Positions 49,819 to 60,091 of a DNA stretch of 64,000 bases are shown here, in pieces. The notes beneath the pieces are model-generated. The model worked only from the letters and a program-made list of their open reading frames with translations, was not told the DNA's origin and did no database searches. This DNA is from Oscillospiraceae bacterium (lineage in GTDB: Bacteria > Bacillota > Clostridia > Oscillospirales > Acutalibacteraceae). A program made the position numbers and the translations under genes. How positions within the stretch are numbered: the stretch's first letter is position 1; every line of letters starts with the position of its first letter. The stretch lies in assembly GCA_015066105.1 (NCBI GenBank), contig SVOY01000008.1, positions 1 to 64,000 on the forward strand, in the 5' to 3' direction.

Positions 49819-52800
49819 ATGAAAGTTACCAAAAAACTTTTATCCGTGCTTTTGTCAATCATTATGATTATGACAAGCATGAGCGTATGCTTCGGTACCT
49901 TTGTTGTGCCTGCTGCAGCTGAAGATGTTGACTATACTCAGCAGCTTGCTGATAAGCTCAAGGACAGTGCATACGCAGACACACTTGCTCTTCTCGGTAA
50001 AAGCACCAAGAGTGGTAGCAAATTAGCACAAACCACAACTGTTACTTTCAGTAGCTACAAGAACTTCAAGCAGGCTGCTGAGCTTCTTCGTCTTGTTCAC
50101 AATGCTATGAAGCAGACAGACTCTTACAAGAAGGCTTACGACTTTGCGAACGGTCTTGACAGTAACAGTAAGACCGACCAGGCTGCTGCTTGTAACGGTG
50201 CTAACACCAAGAATCTTTATGATGATATCATTAAAGGTCTTGAAAAGAAGAGTGTTACAATCGACACAAACATCACAACATTCATTGGCAGTGTTTACCA
50301 TATGGACGGTGCTACCGCTCATAACAAAGACTCAAACGGTAAGAGCTCTCTTTCGACATGGAAAAACACTGTAACATATTCAACAACTGACTACAAGGGC
50401 TACCTTGCTCAGATTGGTAAGGCATCAGCCGTAGAGTCATCTGCTGAAATGGGTGTTCAGTATGTTATTCAGATGCAGGGTAATCTTTACTACAAAGACG
50501 GTTGCGATAAGAAGTATCACCATCAGATCTGGCTTGAAAATACAGATATCGCAGCTCCCTCAACTTCATCAACAAACACAGAAATGAAGTCAAAGGTTAA
50601 TGCTCACATTTCAGAGCTTGAAAGCTTCATCAACATCACCTATGCTGAAATGCTTGCAATGAGCAAAACCGCACTTGACAACAAGGTTTCCGAGCTCGAT
50701 ACTGCTATTTCAAATGCAGTTACATATTGCGGCGCTCAGTCAACCTATGATGCTCTTTATGCTGACTATGCAGCGGGTATTGCTAATTTCCGCACATCGA
50801 TTCAGTCAGCAAAGGACTTTGCAAACTTTATGCCCACAGTTGATGCTTGGAATGCTTTTGTTGAAGCTAATCCCAATTACGGTGTATTCCAGTATCCCAA
50901 CTTCGGTGTTAAGGGCTCAGAAGGCCACACAAACCTTCTTGCCGATTATGCAACCTTCAAGGCATACCGTGATTACCTCCTTACCGGTGGTTCAATTTAC
51001 GATTACCTTGTTGATTACAATTACATTGACGAAGCCTACTACACCAACTTCTACGATAACGTAGTTGCTTATGACCTTCAGGACTCAAAGGATGCAGCTG
51101 ATGCTCTTTATATTCAGTATGCAGCTTCAGTTGCCGATGTAGAAGGCGAAGCAGAAATGACTCTTGAAGAAAAGACGATTGTTTACAACGAATTCTGCGG
51201 CTTTATCAATAATATCGGCAACTATTCAGACCAGGTTGTAGCTGCTGTTTATACAGACGGCTGGCAGTATCTCATCGATATGAGAGAATACTTCAAGTGT
51301 GAAATCAATCCTGCAGTTCTTTATTTTGCTGAAAATGCATATAAGACCTTTACGGAGTTGAGCACAACGGCTCTTTGGGATGAAATCAATGTTGCAAAGG
51401 GTCATCAAGCAGACCTTACAGCTCTTTATAATGAAGTAAAGACTAACATCGGTCAGGATAAGGCTGACAGTCTTCTTTCAGGTCTCAGAGCTGATGCTAC
51501 AACAATGATTGAGAATCTTTATAAGACTCTTGCAGACCGCTTTACTCTTGAAGTAAACAATGCATGGGACGTTTACGTTGCCCTCGGCAAGCCCACAGCT
51601 CTTAAGGTTGATACCTTCCTTCAGCTTTCAGCTGTTATGGTTGCTATTGAGCCCTCAATCCTTACAGACCTTCAGGCTGCAGGTAAGGCAGGTTATATCA
51701 CTCAGACAACAATCGACAGATATAACGAGCTTATGAAGGTAGGCGGCATCTATGAAATCTGGAACGCTTATGCTTCAACCTTCGGCTTCCCCGACTATAA
51801 GCAGACTGAGATTAAGTATGATGACCGTATTCCTATGGAAGGCGATGAGCTCAAAACAGCTAACGACCCCGTAACAGAGGCAGAAATGCTTAAGCTTATT
51901 GAAGCTCTTGACACAATCATCACAAGTGACACAGTCGGCAATCTTCTCGGCGGACTCCTCGGTGCAGAAGAAGGCGAGGGCTTTGACCTCGGTGCAATGC
52001 TTACAGACCTTATAAAGGGCGCACTCTTTACTGACGACTTCATCAACACAGTTGTTCAGATGCTCTATCCTCTCGTTCTCGGTGAGTTCGATAAGGTATG
52101 GGCAACCCTTCCTATCACTGTTACCTACTCAGGTATGAACATCAAGGTTCAGTATGAAAAGACTCTTCATACTATCCTTAAGGAAGGCGAATTTGAAATT
52201 TATCCCGACCTTCTCGCGTCAAGACTTGAAAAGCGCGATCAGTCAACAAAGTATGCTGATAACATTGCTCTTCTCAAGGCAGCAGGCGGCGAAGCTGACT
52301 CCTGGGAGTCACCCAAGCTTGTTGATGTTGAAACAGGTAAGCTCAAGCTCTCATGGGGCGTAACAGAGCAGAAGGAAAAGCTTGATGCAGGTGAAATCAC
52401 ACAGGCTCAGTTTGATAAGTTCTTCTATGATGCATTCGAAGATGCTACCTCAGGTCTTCTTCCTCTTCTCACAACCCTTATCACAAACAAGGCATGGACA
52501 CCTGCTAAGTGCGAGGATATCGGTAAGGCTAATGCAACACTTCTCACTCTTAATATCTCACTTCAGCTCGGTTCAAGAGCTACAAGCGGTTACGCCAATA
52601 TGCTTGTACCCATCTACGAGCTTCTCGGTGTTCCCTACACAGCTGTATCAACAATTGAAAGCAGCACATATAACTCAGACGTTTCATACGTTCTTGAACA
52701 GATTCTTACTCCTGTCTTTACATTCCTCGATAAGCTCGGTGACGCACCCGTAGATACACTTCTCGAGGTTCTTCCCGACCTTGTTTATGCTCTTGCATTC

Positions 52801-55800
52801 CGTATGGCTAAGCCCATGCTCAATATGCTTAACTGTGACATCACATATGATGCTTCAGCAACACTTGTTGGCTCAGTTCTTGCTGACGGTGCTTACATTG
52901 CAGTCGGTGACCTTCTTATCGGTAACGAAGAAGACAAGCTTCTTAAGGAAGAAATGTTTGCAGGCGGTCTCAACTCAATCCTTGCATTCTTCGGCCTCAA
53001 CATTCCTGCAATCGACCAGGCTAAGCTTGCTACTCTCGGTGAGCTCACAACAATGAGCACATCAAGAAAAGCATGGATTTATGACAATTCAGCTATCGCT
53101 GCAAATACAGCTTACACAATCAAGGCTGATAAGGCTGACGTAGCCTACTATCTCCTTTCATACATTCTCGGCATCGTTAAGGACGAAGCTTCACTCAGAC
53201 AGCTTCTCAGTCTCTTTATGACTAAGGAGGATGAGAACGGCGAAGCAGTTGCCGATACAGAAGCTATCGATGCACTTATTAACGACACTCTCTACAATGA
53301 CGAGGGTCTTAACCTTGACGAAATCAACACAGGCAATGCAATCGCAGCTATCGTTGAGCTTGCAAATCAGATTGAATACGGTGTTGATCCTTACACATGG
53401 TATGCAGGCGAATATGATTCACCTGTCGGCACATCAGCAGCAGAAATTTACCTCAATCCCAACAATGACTGGACGGAAGACAAGGCTCAGTACCTCTATG
53501 ACAACCTTGAAAATCTTCTTGCATCAATCTTCACAATGGCAAAGCTTGACCTTGATGCCGAAGCTGAAGGTGTTCAGACATCAATTGAGGATGCACTCGG
53601 CGTTGCAATAAACGGTCTCTTTACAAATGAAACCGTAACGGCACTTGCTAAGCTTCTCGGTTCACTTTCAGACCTCGAAGCACTTCTCGCAGGCGGCGAA
53701 GAAACACCCGACGCAAACGAGCCCGAAACAGTTGAAGAAGGCGAAGAGGAAGCAGCAGGTCTCAACATTGCTGAAATTCTTAATGACCTTCTTGTTAACG
53801 AACTCGGCATCGACCTTTCGGTTTATGCTCAGTATGCTGATATTGCTGAAGGCGAAGTAGTTGACTTTGGTGTAACAGATGCAGAGTCATTTGCAGCAGC
53901 TCTTACAGAGCTCCTTGCTCCTCTTAAGAATGTACTTGACTTCATCCTTGGCGGTAAGGACCTTACCCTTATCGACAGCGCAATCACACTTCATGGCTAT
54001 AAGGGCTATGACAACGCAATTATTCCTCTTCTTGAGGCTCTCGGTGCAACTCCTGCCGCTTACACAGAAGGCGCAGACACACTTGCACTTACACTTGATG
54101 CACTTGTTGGCGTAATCAACAAGCTTACAACAAACGATCCCGCAGTGGATTATGACGGCGCTATCTATACTATTATTGATATGCTTCCCGGCGTTCTCTA
54201 CTATATTTCAAGTAATGCACTTTCACAGGGTGTAGATAAGCTTCTCACTCCCGTATATGCAGTTCTTGATACAATCCGTCCCATCTACAATGTTAACCTC
54301 AGCGAGCTTCTTGCAGGTATTGAAGTTGACCTTGATAAGGACGGCGTTAAGGAGTCTCTCGGCCTTGACCTTAAGAATCTTGACTGGACCTTCATCTTCG
54401 GTCTTCTCAACGACCTTCTCGGTCTTGACCTCAGCGCTCTTAAGCAGGTTATCTATGATGTATCAAAGGTAATCGGTGAAGAGTATAACTCAGCATCAGC
54501 TCTTCAGAGCACTTGGAAGAAGGGTGCATACAACGCAAACTTCTCTCAGGCAGATATGCTCACCGTTATCCTTTCATTTGTTCTTGAATGGGCAACTGTA
54601 AAGGAAAATGCTGATAAGCTTGATGAGCTTCTTAAGACAAACGGCATCATCGCTTCACTCAACACAGTATTTGCTGATGTTGAAATCACCTACGGTACAC
54701 CCGACTGGGCTTACTGGTTCTCAACAGAAGACGAATTCAACGCATATCTTGCAGGCGATGCCAACATTCCCAATACACTCGCAGCTCTCGATTGGGAGAA
54801 CATTGAAAGCAATGATTGGAACCTTGAAGCAGCAAAATACTTTGCAGACAACCTTCCCGAGCTTGTTGACCTTATCATCGGTATGATTAACAAGGACAAG
54901 GTTGACGAAGACGGCAATGCGCTTCCCACCAATCTTTCAGACCTTCTCAGTGGTCTTGTGAACGGTCTCGTTAATGCCGAGACAATCAACAGCCTTGTTG
55001 GTATGCTCACAAATCTCCTTGCAGACATTGACGAAAATCTTATCAACACTGCAGGCTATCTCCTTGATATTGACCTTGCAGGTCTTAAGGCTTACACCTG
55101 CAAAGCAGAAATCAACACAATCAGCGACTTCATCAACGAGCTCGCAGTTGTACTTGATACATATGCAGGCGGTCTTGTAAACTGGCTCTTCTTCGGTGAT
55201 GACTACAGATTTGCCAAGAAGTCAGACAGCACAGACACAATCGTAATCAACGGCGGCCTCGGCTATGAAAAGGGTCTTGCAATGATTCTTGAAGCACTTG
55301 GCTGTGAGCTTCCCGAAAAGCCTGACACCAAGTCAGTTCTCGGTGCACTTGCAACAAGAGTTGAAGAAATTTTTGCTGCTCCCGTTGACGAGATTATCGA
55401 GCTTCTTCCCAACCTTGTTTACTTCCTCAACGCAAACGGTGCAGGTGTTGCAGTTGACAACCTCCTTAAGCCCGTTAACGCACTTCTTACAAAGCTTCAG
55501 GCATTCGGCCTCAACGTAAACCTCAACGAGCTCATCGGTATTGACCTTGCAGAGCTTTCACTTGAAAACGTTGTAACAATCGTTGAAGGTGCAACCGACC
55601 TTCCCCTTGATGCCGCAGAAAACATTCTTGTAAACTTCTGCACAGGTAAGATTACAAAGGGCGAATTCATTTACAAGATGGAAGCAGCCGAAGAAGATGT
55701 AATCACAATTCTTCTGGTTGTTGCACTTGAGCTTGTTTCAGATGATGCATTTGCAGCTAAGCTTGACGAAATGCTTGGAACAGACTTCATCGCACAGCTT

Positions 55801-58572
55801 AAGAATGTATTTGCCGGTGTTGAAATTGATTACGCTTCTCCTGAGTGGGAGTATCCTCTTGCTGATAACGGTACAGTTGATGTAATGAAATATGCAATTA
55901 CTTATCCCAACAACTGGACTGAGGCTACAGCTCAGTACGTAGCTGACAATCTTCCCGAAATTGCTGACCTTATCGCTGGTCTCATTGACAGCAACTACGA
56001 TTCACTTTCAGCTCTTCTTAAGGCTAATGTGAATGTATTCACAGGTGAAACTCTCGAATCACTTGTTTCAAGCATCACTAATCTTCTCGGCGGTATTGAT
56101 GACGGACTTCTTGACGCTGCAGGCGTGCTTCTCGGTGCAGACGTTGTAGGTCTTAAGAAATACGAGGCTCCTGCGGGCATTGATACAGTTGATGAATTTG
56201 CAGCAGAGCTTGCGAATATACTCAATACTCACGCAAAGGGCATTGTGGAATGGCTCCTTCTCGGCGATGACTACAATATTCTTGTTAAAGATGCTGACGG
56301 TATCGGCGAAGGCCTTGTAACTGAAGGTTCATACATTACAGTTACCGGTGCAGACGGTTACGCAGAAGGTCTTGCACTTCTTCTTGAAGCACTTGGCTGT
56401 GAAGATCTTCCCGCCGCTGACGGTGCAACAGAAGAAATTGTAACAGGCGTTCTCACTTCTGTTGCAGAGCTCATCAACAAGATTCTCGACAATCCTGTTG
56501 CAACCGTTCTTGACATTCTTCCCAACGTTCTCTACTTCCTCAATGCAAACGGTGTTGCAGCTGTAGTTGATAACACTCTTGCAGCAGTTACCGCTCTTAT
56601 TGAGAAGCTTGCAGTATTTGGCGTTAACGTTGATATCAACTCACTTGTAAACATCAAGTCACTTCTTAAACTCGGCGATGAAGCAGCAATCAGTCTTGAT
56701 AACCTTTCAATGGCAGCAGTTCTTGAAGCAGTTTCACTTATGGTAGGTCTTGACCTTACTCTTATTGAAGACGTGCTTGTAGGCTTTGCTCTCGGTGAGG
56801 TTAAGGAATACGATTCAGTAAGTGCATCAGCTGCTTATAAGATGTCTTACAAGGATGAGTTTGATAAGCATGACATGGTAACAGTTCTTGTTAACCTTGT
56901 TCTTCTCACTATCGCAGACGAAGACAACGCAGAGTTCGTTAAGGGTCTTGTAGGCGAGGCTGCTTACACAGTAATTCTTAACCTTTGCAACGGTGTAGCT
57001 CCCGTAGCTATTCAGGAATTCGATTGGCAGTTCACTGATAAGGCAGATACCGGTGAAGTATTCTCAGCTTTTGAAAGCTCAGAACTTTACGAGGGTTATT
57101 CTTACGGTCCTCTTTACACCGAGGAAATGGCTGAATACATTGCTGACAACTTCGGTCAGTTTGTTGATAACATCCTTTACCTCCTCGGCATCAAGATTAA
57201 CGGTGTAGCAGTTAATAACCTTACAGACCTTATCAACGGCTTACTTAACGGCTCACTTTACAACAGCTCAAATGTAATCGCAATCCGCGATGCACTTGCA
57301 GGCGTGCTTGCAGGTATTGAAGACCTTGAAGTGAACGGTAAGAATGTTGGTAAGTACATTGCAGCAGTTCTTGCAAACTCAGAGGTTGCTGACATTTCTG
57401 CAGTAGCAGATGTTGAGGTTCCCGAGTTTACTGAGGACAGAGAGCAGTTTGTAGCATCACTTTGCGATGTTCTTGAGCCTCTTTATCCCGTTCTCAAGTG
57501 GTTACTTGCTGACGATGACATTGCATTCTTTGTAGACCTTGAAAAGAATGACCTTATCAAGCTTGAGGGTGCTGAAGGCTACGCTTACGGTATCATTCCT
57601 CTTCTTGAAACACTTGAGTGTGAAGGTATTCTTGCTCCCGCTGATTACAATGCAGCAGTTGATGAGGACGGCAGCGTTCTTCTCACATCAATCCTCAATC
57701 CTCTTCTTGACAGAGTGGATACAATTGTTGCAGATGATCCTGCATCAGCAATTCTTGCAATGCTTCCCAACATCATTTACTTCATCAACTCCAACGGTGT
57801 TGATACAGTAATCAAGAACACACTCAATGCGGTTTACACACTTCTCAGTGCTATTGAGCCCATCGCAGCAATCGATCTCTATGAGCTTCTCGGTGTTGAA
57901 TTCCTTGAAACTCTTGATTTCGAAACTCTGTTCCAGATGCTTCTTGACCTTATTGCTGACGCAACAGGCTATAAATTTGAAAACATCGATGCAAGTGCAG
58001 TTGAAGAGCTTACCGTAGGTACACTTGAATCCTACACATCTCTTAACGAAAAGACTGCATACAAGATGGTTTACAACGAAGAAGCTTCAAAGGATGAGAT
58101 GGTAACAGTAGTTCTCAGACTTCTTGTAACCTTCATTATGCATGAGAACAACAGAGAAATGCTTCTTGGCCTTCTTAAGGATAACTTAGGTATGAGCGAG
58201 GATGCAGAAGGATATCTCCGCGGCGTTCTTGACAGCATTGCTTCACTTGCAACTGACACATACCTCGGTATGGATCAGGCACTTGCAGTAATCTACTATC
58301 TGTTCTACAGTGCAGATATCGGCTCAGCAGAGCTTGTAAACGGTATTAAGGATATCAACGCTGAGTGGCAGAACATTCTCAAGGAGCTCAGCAGATCAGA
58401 GGATCCCGATGAAATCACAATCGGCGACTTCCTCGGCAACTTCCTTGATAAGTATATGGAAGATGTATTTACCTCAGATGGTATTGCTCCCAACGGTCTT
58501 ATCGCATTCTTCCAGAGAATTATTGAATGGTTCAACAAGATTGTTGCATGGTTTAAGGCTCTTATGGCTTAA
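49819..58572 (+). CDS. Giant secreted repeat protein (2917 residues)
   Basis: The largest gene in the window. Signal peptide: basic MKVTKK, hydrophobic core, predicted cut after PAAA (residue 34). Residues ~35-900 are mostly helical with coiled-coil character. From ~920 to ~2720 about five divergent repeats of roughly 365-470 residues follow. Each has a GY-x-x-(G/A)-(I/L)-x-x-LLE-x-LG block (near 923, 1395, 1815, 2180, 2587) and a LP-(N/D)-x-(V/L/I)-Y-(F/Y/A) block. Four copies of a W/Y-x-E-x-A-x-Y-x-x-DN helix precede the last four. The composition is acidic and Leu/Ala-rich. There is no LPXTG, dockerin, S-layer or enzyme motif. The C-terminus is an aromatic amphipathic helix (FFQRIIEWFNKIVAWFKALMA, 21 residues, described here as ending WFKALMA). 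Codon use looks more biased than in neighbours, suggesting high expression. It is probably a surface or extracellular structural or adhesive protein; function unknown. Confidence 0.85.
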   Translation: MKVTKKLLSVLLSIIMIMTSMSVCFGTFVVPAAAEDVDYTQQLADKLKDSAYADTLALLGKSTKSGSKLAQTTTVTFSSYKNFKQAAELLRLVHNAMKQTDSYKKAYDFANGLDSNSKTDQAAACNGANTKNLYDDIIKGLEKKSVTIDTNITTFIGSVYHMDGATAHNKDSNGKSSLSTWKNTVTYSTTDYKGYLAQIGKASAVESSAEMGVQYVIQMQGNLYYKDGCDKKYHHQIWLENTDIAAPSTSSTNTEMKSKVNAHISELESFINITYAEMLAMSKTALDNKVSELDTAISNAVTYCGAQSTYDALYADYAAGIANFRTSIQSAKDFANFMPTVDAWNAFVEANPNYGVFQYPNFGVKGSEGHTNLLADYATFKAYRDYLLTGGSIYDYLVDYNYIDEAYYTNFYDNVVAYDLQDSKDAADALYIQYAASVADVEGEAEMTLEEKTIVYNEFCGFINNIGNYSDQVVAAVYTDGWQYLIDMREYFKCEINPAVLYFAENAYKTFTELSTTALWDEINVAKGHQADLTALYNEVKTNIGQDKADSLLSGLRADATTMIENLYKTLADRFTLEVNNAWDVYVALGKPTALKVDTFLQLSAVMVAIEPSILTDLQAAGKAGYITQTTIDRYNELMKVGGIYEIWNAYASTFGFPDYKQTEIKYDDRIPMEGDELKTANDPVTEAEMLKLIEALDTIITSDTVGNLLGGLLGAEEGEGFDLGAMLTDLIKGALFTDDFINTVVQMLYPLVLGEFDKVWATLPITVTYSGMNIKVQYEKTLHTILKEGEFEIYPDLLASRLEKRDQSTKYADNIALLKAAGGEADSWESPKLVDVETGKLKLSWGVTEQKEKLDAGEITQAQFDKFFYDAFEDATSGLLPLLTTLITNKAWTPAKCEDIGKANATLLTLNISLQLGSRATSGYANMLVPIYELLGVPYTAVSTIESSTYNSDVSYVLEQILTPVFTFLDKLGDAPVDTLLEVLPDLVYALAFRMAKPMLNMLNCDITYDASATLVGSVLADGAYIAVGDLLIGNEEDKLLKEEMFAGGLNSILAFFGLNIPAIDQAKLATLGELTTMSTSRKAWIYDNSAIAANTAYTIKADKADVAYYLLSYILGIVKDEASLRQLLSLFMTKEDENGEAVADTEAIDALINDTLYNDEGLNLDEINTGNAIAAIVELANQIEYGVDPYTWYAGEYDSPVGTSAAEIYLNPNNDWTEDKAQYLYDNLENLLASIFTMAKLDLDAEAEGVQTSIEDALGVAINGLFTNETVTALAKLLGSLSDLEALLAGGEETPDANEPETVEEGEEEAAGLNIAEILNDLLVNELGIDLSVYAQYADIAEGEVVDFGVTDAESFAAALTELLAPLKNVLDFILGGKDLTLIDSAITLHGYKGYDNAIIPLLEALGATPAAYTEGADTLALTLDALVGVINKLTTNDPAVDYDGAIYTIIDMLPGVLYYISSNALSQGVDKLLTPVYAVLDTIRPIYNVNLSELLAGIEVDLDKDGVKESLGLDLKNLDWTFIFGLLNDLLGLDLSALKQVIYDVSKVIGEEYNSASALQSTWKKGAYNANFSQADMLTVILSFVLEWATVKENADKLDELLKTNGIIASLNTVFADVEITYGTPDWAYWFSTEDEFNAYLAGDANIPNTLAALDWENIESNDWNLEAAKYFADNLPELVDLIIGMINKDKVDEDGNALPTNLSDLLSGLVNGLVNAETINSLVGMLTNLLADIDENLINTAGYLLDIDLAGLKAYTCKAEINTISDFINELAVVLDTYAGGLVNWLFFGDDYRFAKKSDSTDTIVINGGLGYEKGLAMILEALGCELPEKPDTKSVLGALATRVEEIFAAPVDEIIELLPNLVYFLNANGAGVAVDNLLKPVNALLTKLQAFGLNVNLNELIGIDLAELSLENVVTIVEGATDLPLDAAENILVNFCTGKITKGEFIYKMEAAEEDVITILLVVALELVSDDAFAAKLDEMLGTDFIAQLKNVFAGVEIDYASPEWEYPLADNGTVDVMKYAITYPNNWTEATAQYVADNLPEIADLIAGLIDSNYDSLSALLKANVNVFTGETLESLVSSITNLLGGIDDGLLDAAGVLLGADVVGLKKYEAPAGIDTVDEFAAELANILNTHAKGIVEWLLLGDDYNILVKDADGIGEGLVTEGSYITVTGADGYAEGLALLLEALGCEDLPAADGATEEIVTGVLTSVAELINKILDNPVATVLDILPNVLYFLNANGVAAVVDNTLAAVTALIEKLAVFGVNVDINSLVNIKSLLKLGDEAAISLDNLSMAAVLEAVSLMVGLDLTLIEDVLVGFALGEVKEYDSVSASAAYKMSYKDEFDKHDMVTVLVNLVLLTIADEDNAEFVKGLVGEAAYTVILNLCNGVAPVAIQEFDWQFTDKADTGEVFSAFESSELYEGYSYGPLYTEEMAEYIADNFGQFVDNILYLLGIKINGVAVNNLTDLINGLLNGSLYNSSNVIAIRDALAGVLAGIEDLEVNGKNVGKYIAAVLANSEVADISAVADVEVPEFTEDREQFVASLCDVLEPLYPVLKWLLADDDIAFFVDLEKNDLIKLEGAEGYAYGIIPLLETLECEGILAPADYNAAVDEDGSVLLTSILNPLLDRVDTIVADDPASAILAMLPNIIYFINSNGVDTVIKNTLNAVYTLLSAIEPIAAIDLYELLGVEFLETLDFETLFQMLLDLIADATGYKFENIDASAVEELTVGTLESYTSLNEKTAYKMVYNEEASKDEMVTVVLRLLVTFIMHENNREMLLGLLKDNLGMSEDAEGYLRGVLDSIASLATDTYLGMDQALAVIYYLFYSADIGSAELVNGIKDINAEWQNILKELSRSEDPDEITIGDFLGNFLDKYMEDVFTSDGIAPNGLIAFFQRIIEWFNKIVAWFKALMA
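52580..57900 (+). repeat. Five divergent coding repeats inside the giant gene
   Basis: The conserved GY...LLE-x-LG block recurs at about 52586, 54003, 55264, 56359 and 57580, spacing 1095-1420 bases. The W-x-E-x-A-x-Y-x-x-DN block recurs at about 53470, 54820, 55915 and 57115. Units are similar at protein level but clearly diverged, so the duplications are old. The third and fourth units are the closest pair (LEALGCE, LPN-x-LYFLNANG). Confidence 0.75.
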
Positions 58573-58583
58573 TCATGAGCTTT

Positions 58584-58619
58584 ATCACACCGCCGTTAAT
58601 TCGGCGGTGTGATTTTTTT
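58584..58619 (+). terminator. Terminator of the giant gene
   Basis: ATCACACCGCCG / CGGCGGTGTGAT, 12-bp perfect stem with 6-base loop, then TTTTTT. Confidence 0.95.
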
Positions 58620-58678
58620 GCTTGATTTTTTACCTTCTTTGTGTTACAGTGGAGAAGTAAGTAAAAGGAGGAGAAAAA

Positions 58679-59935
58679 ATGAAGAAGATATCGGTTATTG
58701 GCCTTGGCAACAGAGGCAGTGAATATATGGGCTTTCTTAAGAGCTTCCATTCCAAAAAGGTTAGCATTTTTGCAGTTTGCGATATCAGTAAGCAGGCTTT
58801 AAAGGATATTGCACCTAAATTCGGTATACCTGAAGAAAGGTGCTATAATGACACGGAAAGCTTTTTTCGCCAGGGCGTTATTTCAGATGCACTGATAATT
58901 GCCACTCAGGATGCAAGTCATTATGAAATTACAAAAAAGGCACTTGAAACGGGCTATAAATATATTCTTCTTGAAAAGCCGGTCAGCGGAGTTAAGGAAG
59001 AATATACAGAATTGAGAGACCTTGCCGAGGAAAAGGGTGCATTGCTCATTATCTGCCACGTTTTGCGTTATTCAAATTACTATAAGAAAATCAAAGAAAT
59101 AATTTCAAGCGGAAAAATCGGCGATATTGTTTTTGTTAACCATACGGAAAACGTCGGCTACTTTCACTTTGCCCACAGCTTCGTACGCGGAAATTGGCAC
59201 AGTGAGCTTGCCTCTACTCCTTCTATTCTTGCAAAATGCTGTCACGATATTGACTTAATCTCCTGGTTTGTTGAAAGTCCCTGCGTAGCTGTCAGCTCCG
59301 TAGGCTCACTCAGATATTTCAATTCAGCCAATGCGCCCGAAGGCGCAACACCGACCTGTATGGGCGGCTGCAAGGCAAAGGAAAATTGCCCCTACGATGC
59401 TGAAAGGCTTTACATAACCGACCCGTTTTATAAAGCAAAGTTCATCAAATATATGAAGCGTACCCTTACGGGAAAAATGAGTAACAGCAGGGCGGATATT
59501 GTCAATGCAATAAAATACGGCGATTACGGTAAATGCGTATTTTTAAACGACAACGATGTTTGTGACCATCAGCTTGTTACAATGCAGTTTGAAAACGGTG
59601 CAGTAGCCGTGCTTAATATGAACGGATTTTCCGATAAAATGTTCAGAGAATGTCACATTGTGGGAACAAAGGGTGAGCTGATAGGTTACGGAACCGGGCT
59701 TGAAATGAGAATTTTCGGCGGAAAATCACACAAAGTGTTTACGGGCAGTCCTGCAATAAGCGGCCACGTTGAGGGTGATATACGTACCGTTGCAGGCTTT
59801 GTTAAAATAATTTGCGGTGAACTGACCGACCTTACAGATATAACAACGATAGATGCAACGGTTGAAAGCCACAATATTGCTCTTGCCGCCGATATATCGC
59901 GAAAAAACGGCGGTCAGCCCGTTAAGCTGAAATAA
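58679..59935 (+). CDS. Gfo/Idh/MocA-family oxidoreductase
   Basis: 418 residues. NAD(P)-binding start SVIGLGNRGSEYMGFL (~5-20), ILLEKPVSGVKEEY (~97, Glu-Lys-Pro with the catalytic Lys) and the CCHDIDLISWFV (~187) motif with His in the catalytic place. A Cys-rich insertion (CMGGCKAKENCPYDAERLY, ~230) is a feature of a subgroup that I recall from other gut Firmicutes and Bacteroidetes. It probably acts on a sugar or inositol derivative. AAAGGAGG precedes ATG 58679. It stands alone between terminators and is only distantly like the 320-residue paralog at 40580. Confidence 0.9.
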   Translation: MKKISVIGLGNRGSEYMGFLKSFHSKKVSIFAVCDISKQALKDIAPKFGIPEERCYNDTESFFRQGVISDALIIATQDASHYEITKKALETGYKYILLEKPVSGVKEEYTELRDLAEEKGALLIICHVLRYSNYYKKIKEIISSGKIGDIVFVNHTENVGYFHFAHSFVRGNWHSELASTPSILAKCCHDIDLISWFVESPCVAVSSVGSLRYFNSANAPEGATPTCMGGCKAKENCPYDAERLYITDPFYKAKFIKYMKRTLTGKMSNSRADIVNAIKYGDYGKCVFLNDNDVCDHQLVTMQFENGAVAVLNMNGFSDKMFRECHIVGTKGELIGYGTGLEMRIFGGKSHKVFTGSPAISGHVEGDIRTVAGFVKIICGELTDLTDITTIDATVESHNIALAADISRKNGGQPVKLK

Positions 59936-59953
59936 AACAGAAGTTAAAAAGAT

Positions 59954-59994
59954 AACAGATGTATTCAATTACCAAGGTGAATACATCTGTTTTA
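59954..59994 (+). terminator. Terminator after the oxidoreductase gene
   Basis: AACAGATGTATTCA / TGAATACATCTGTT with a 10-base loop, then TTACTGTTT. Shares AACAGATGTA and a CAAGGTGAA loop segment with the hairpin at 5761. Confidence 0.85.
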
Positions 59995-60026
59995 CTGTTT
60001 AATATATTCAATTTAACATATTAATG

Positions 60027-60055
60027 TTGATTTAAGTGATGTTTTGTTGTATAAT
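60027..60055 (+). promoter_or_regulatory. Promoter of the lon operon
   Basis: TTGATT (60027-60032), 17-base spacer, TATAAT (60050-60055). No CIRCE or CtsR-like heptad repeat is visible around it. Confidence 0.75.
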
Positions 60056-60091
60056 AGCTTGAACTAAAGTTACTGAGGATTGGTATTTATA

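Noticed and set aside
50023-58538. Many ORFs of 60-130 codons on both strands within the giant gene
   Set aside because: They follow from its biased codon use and repeats; none has a ribosome site or homology that I recognise.
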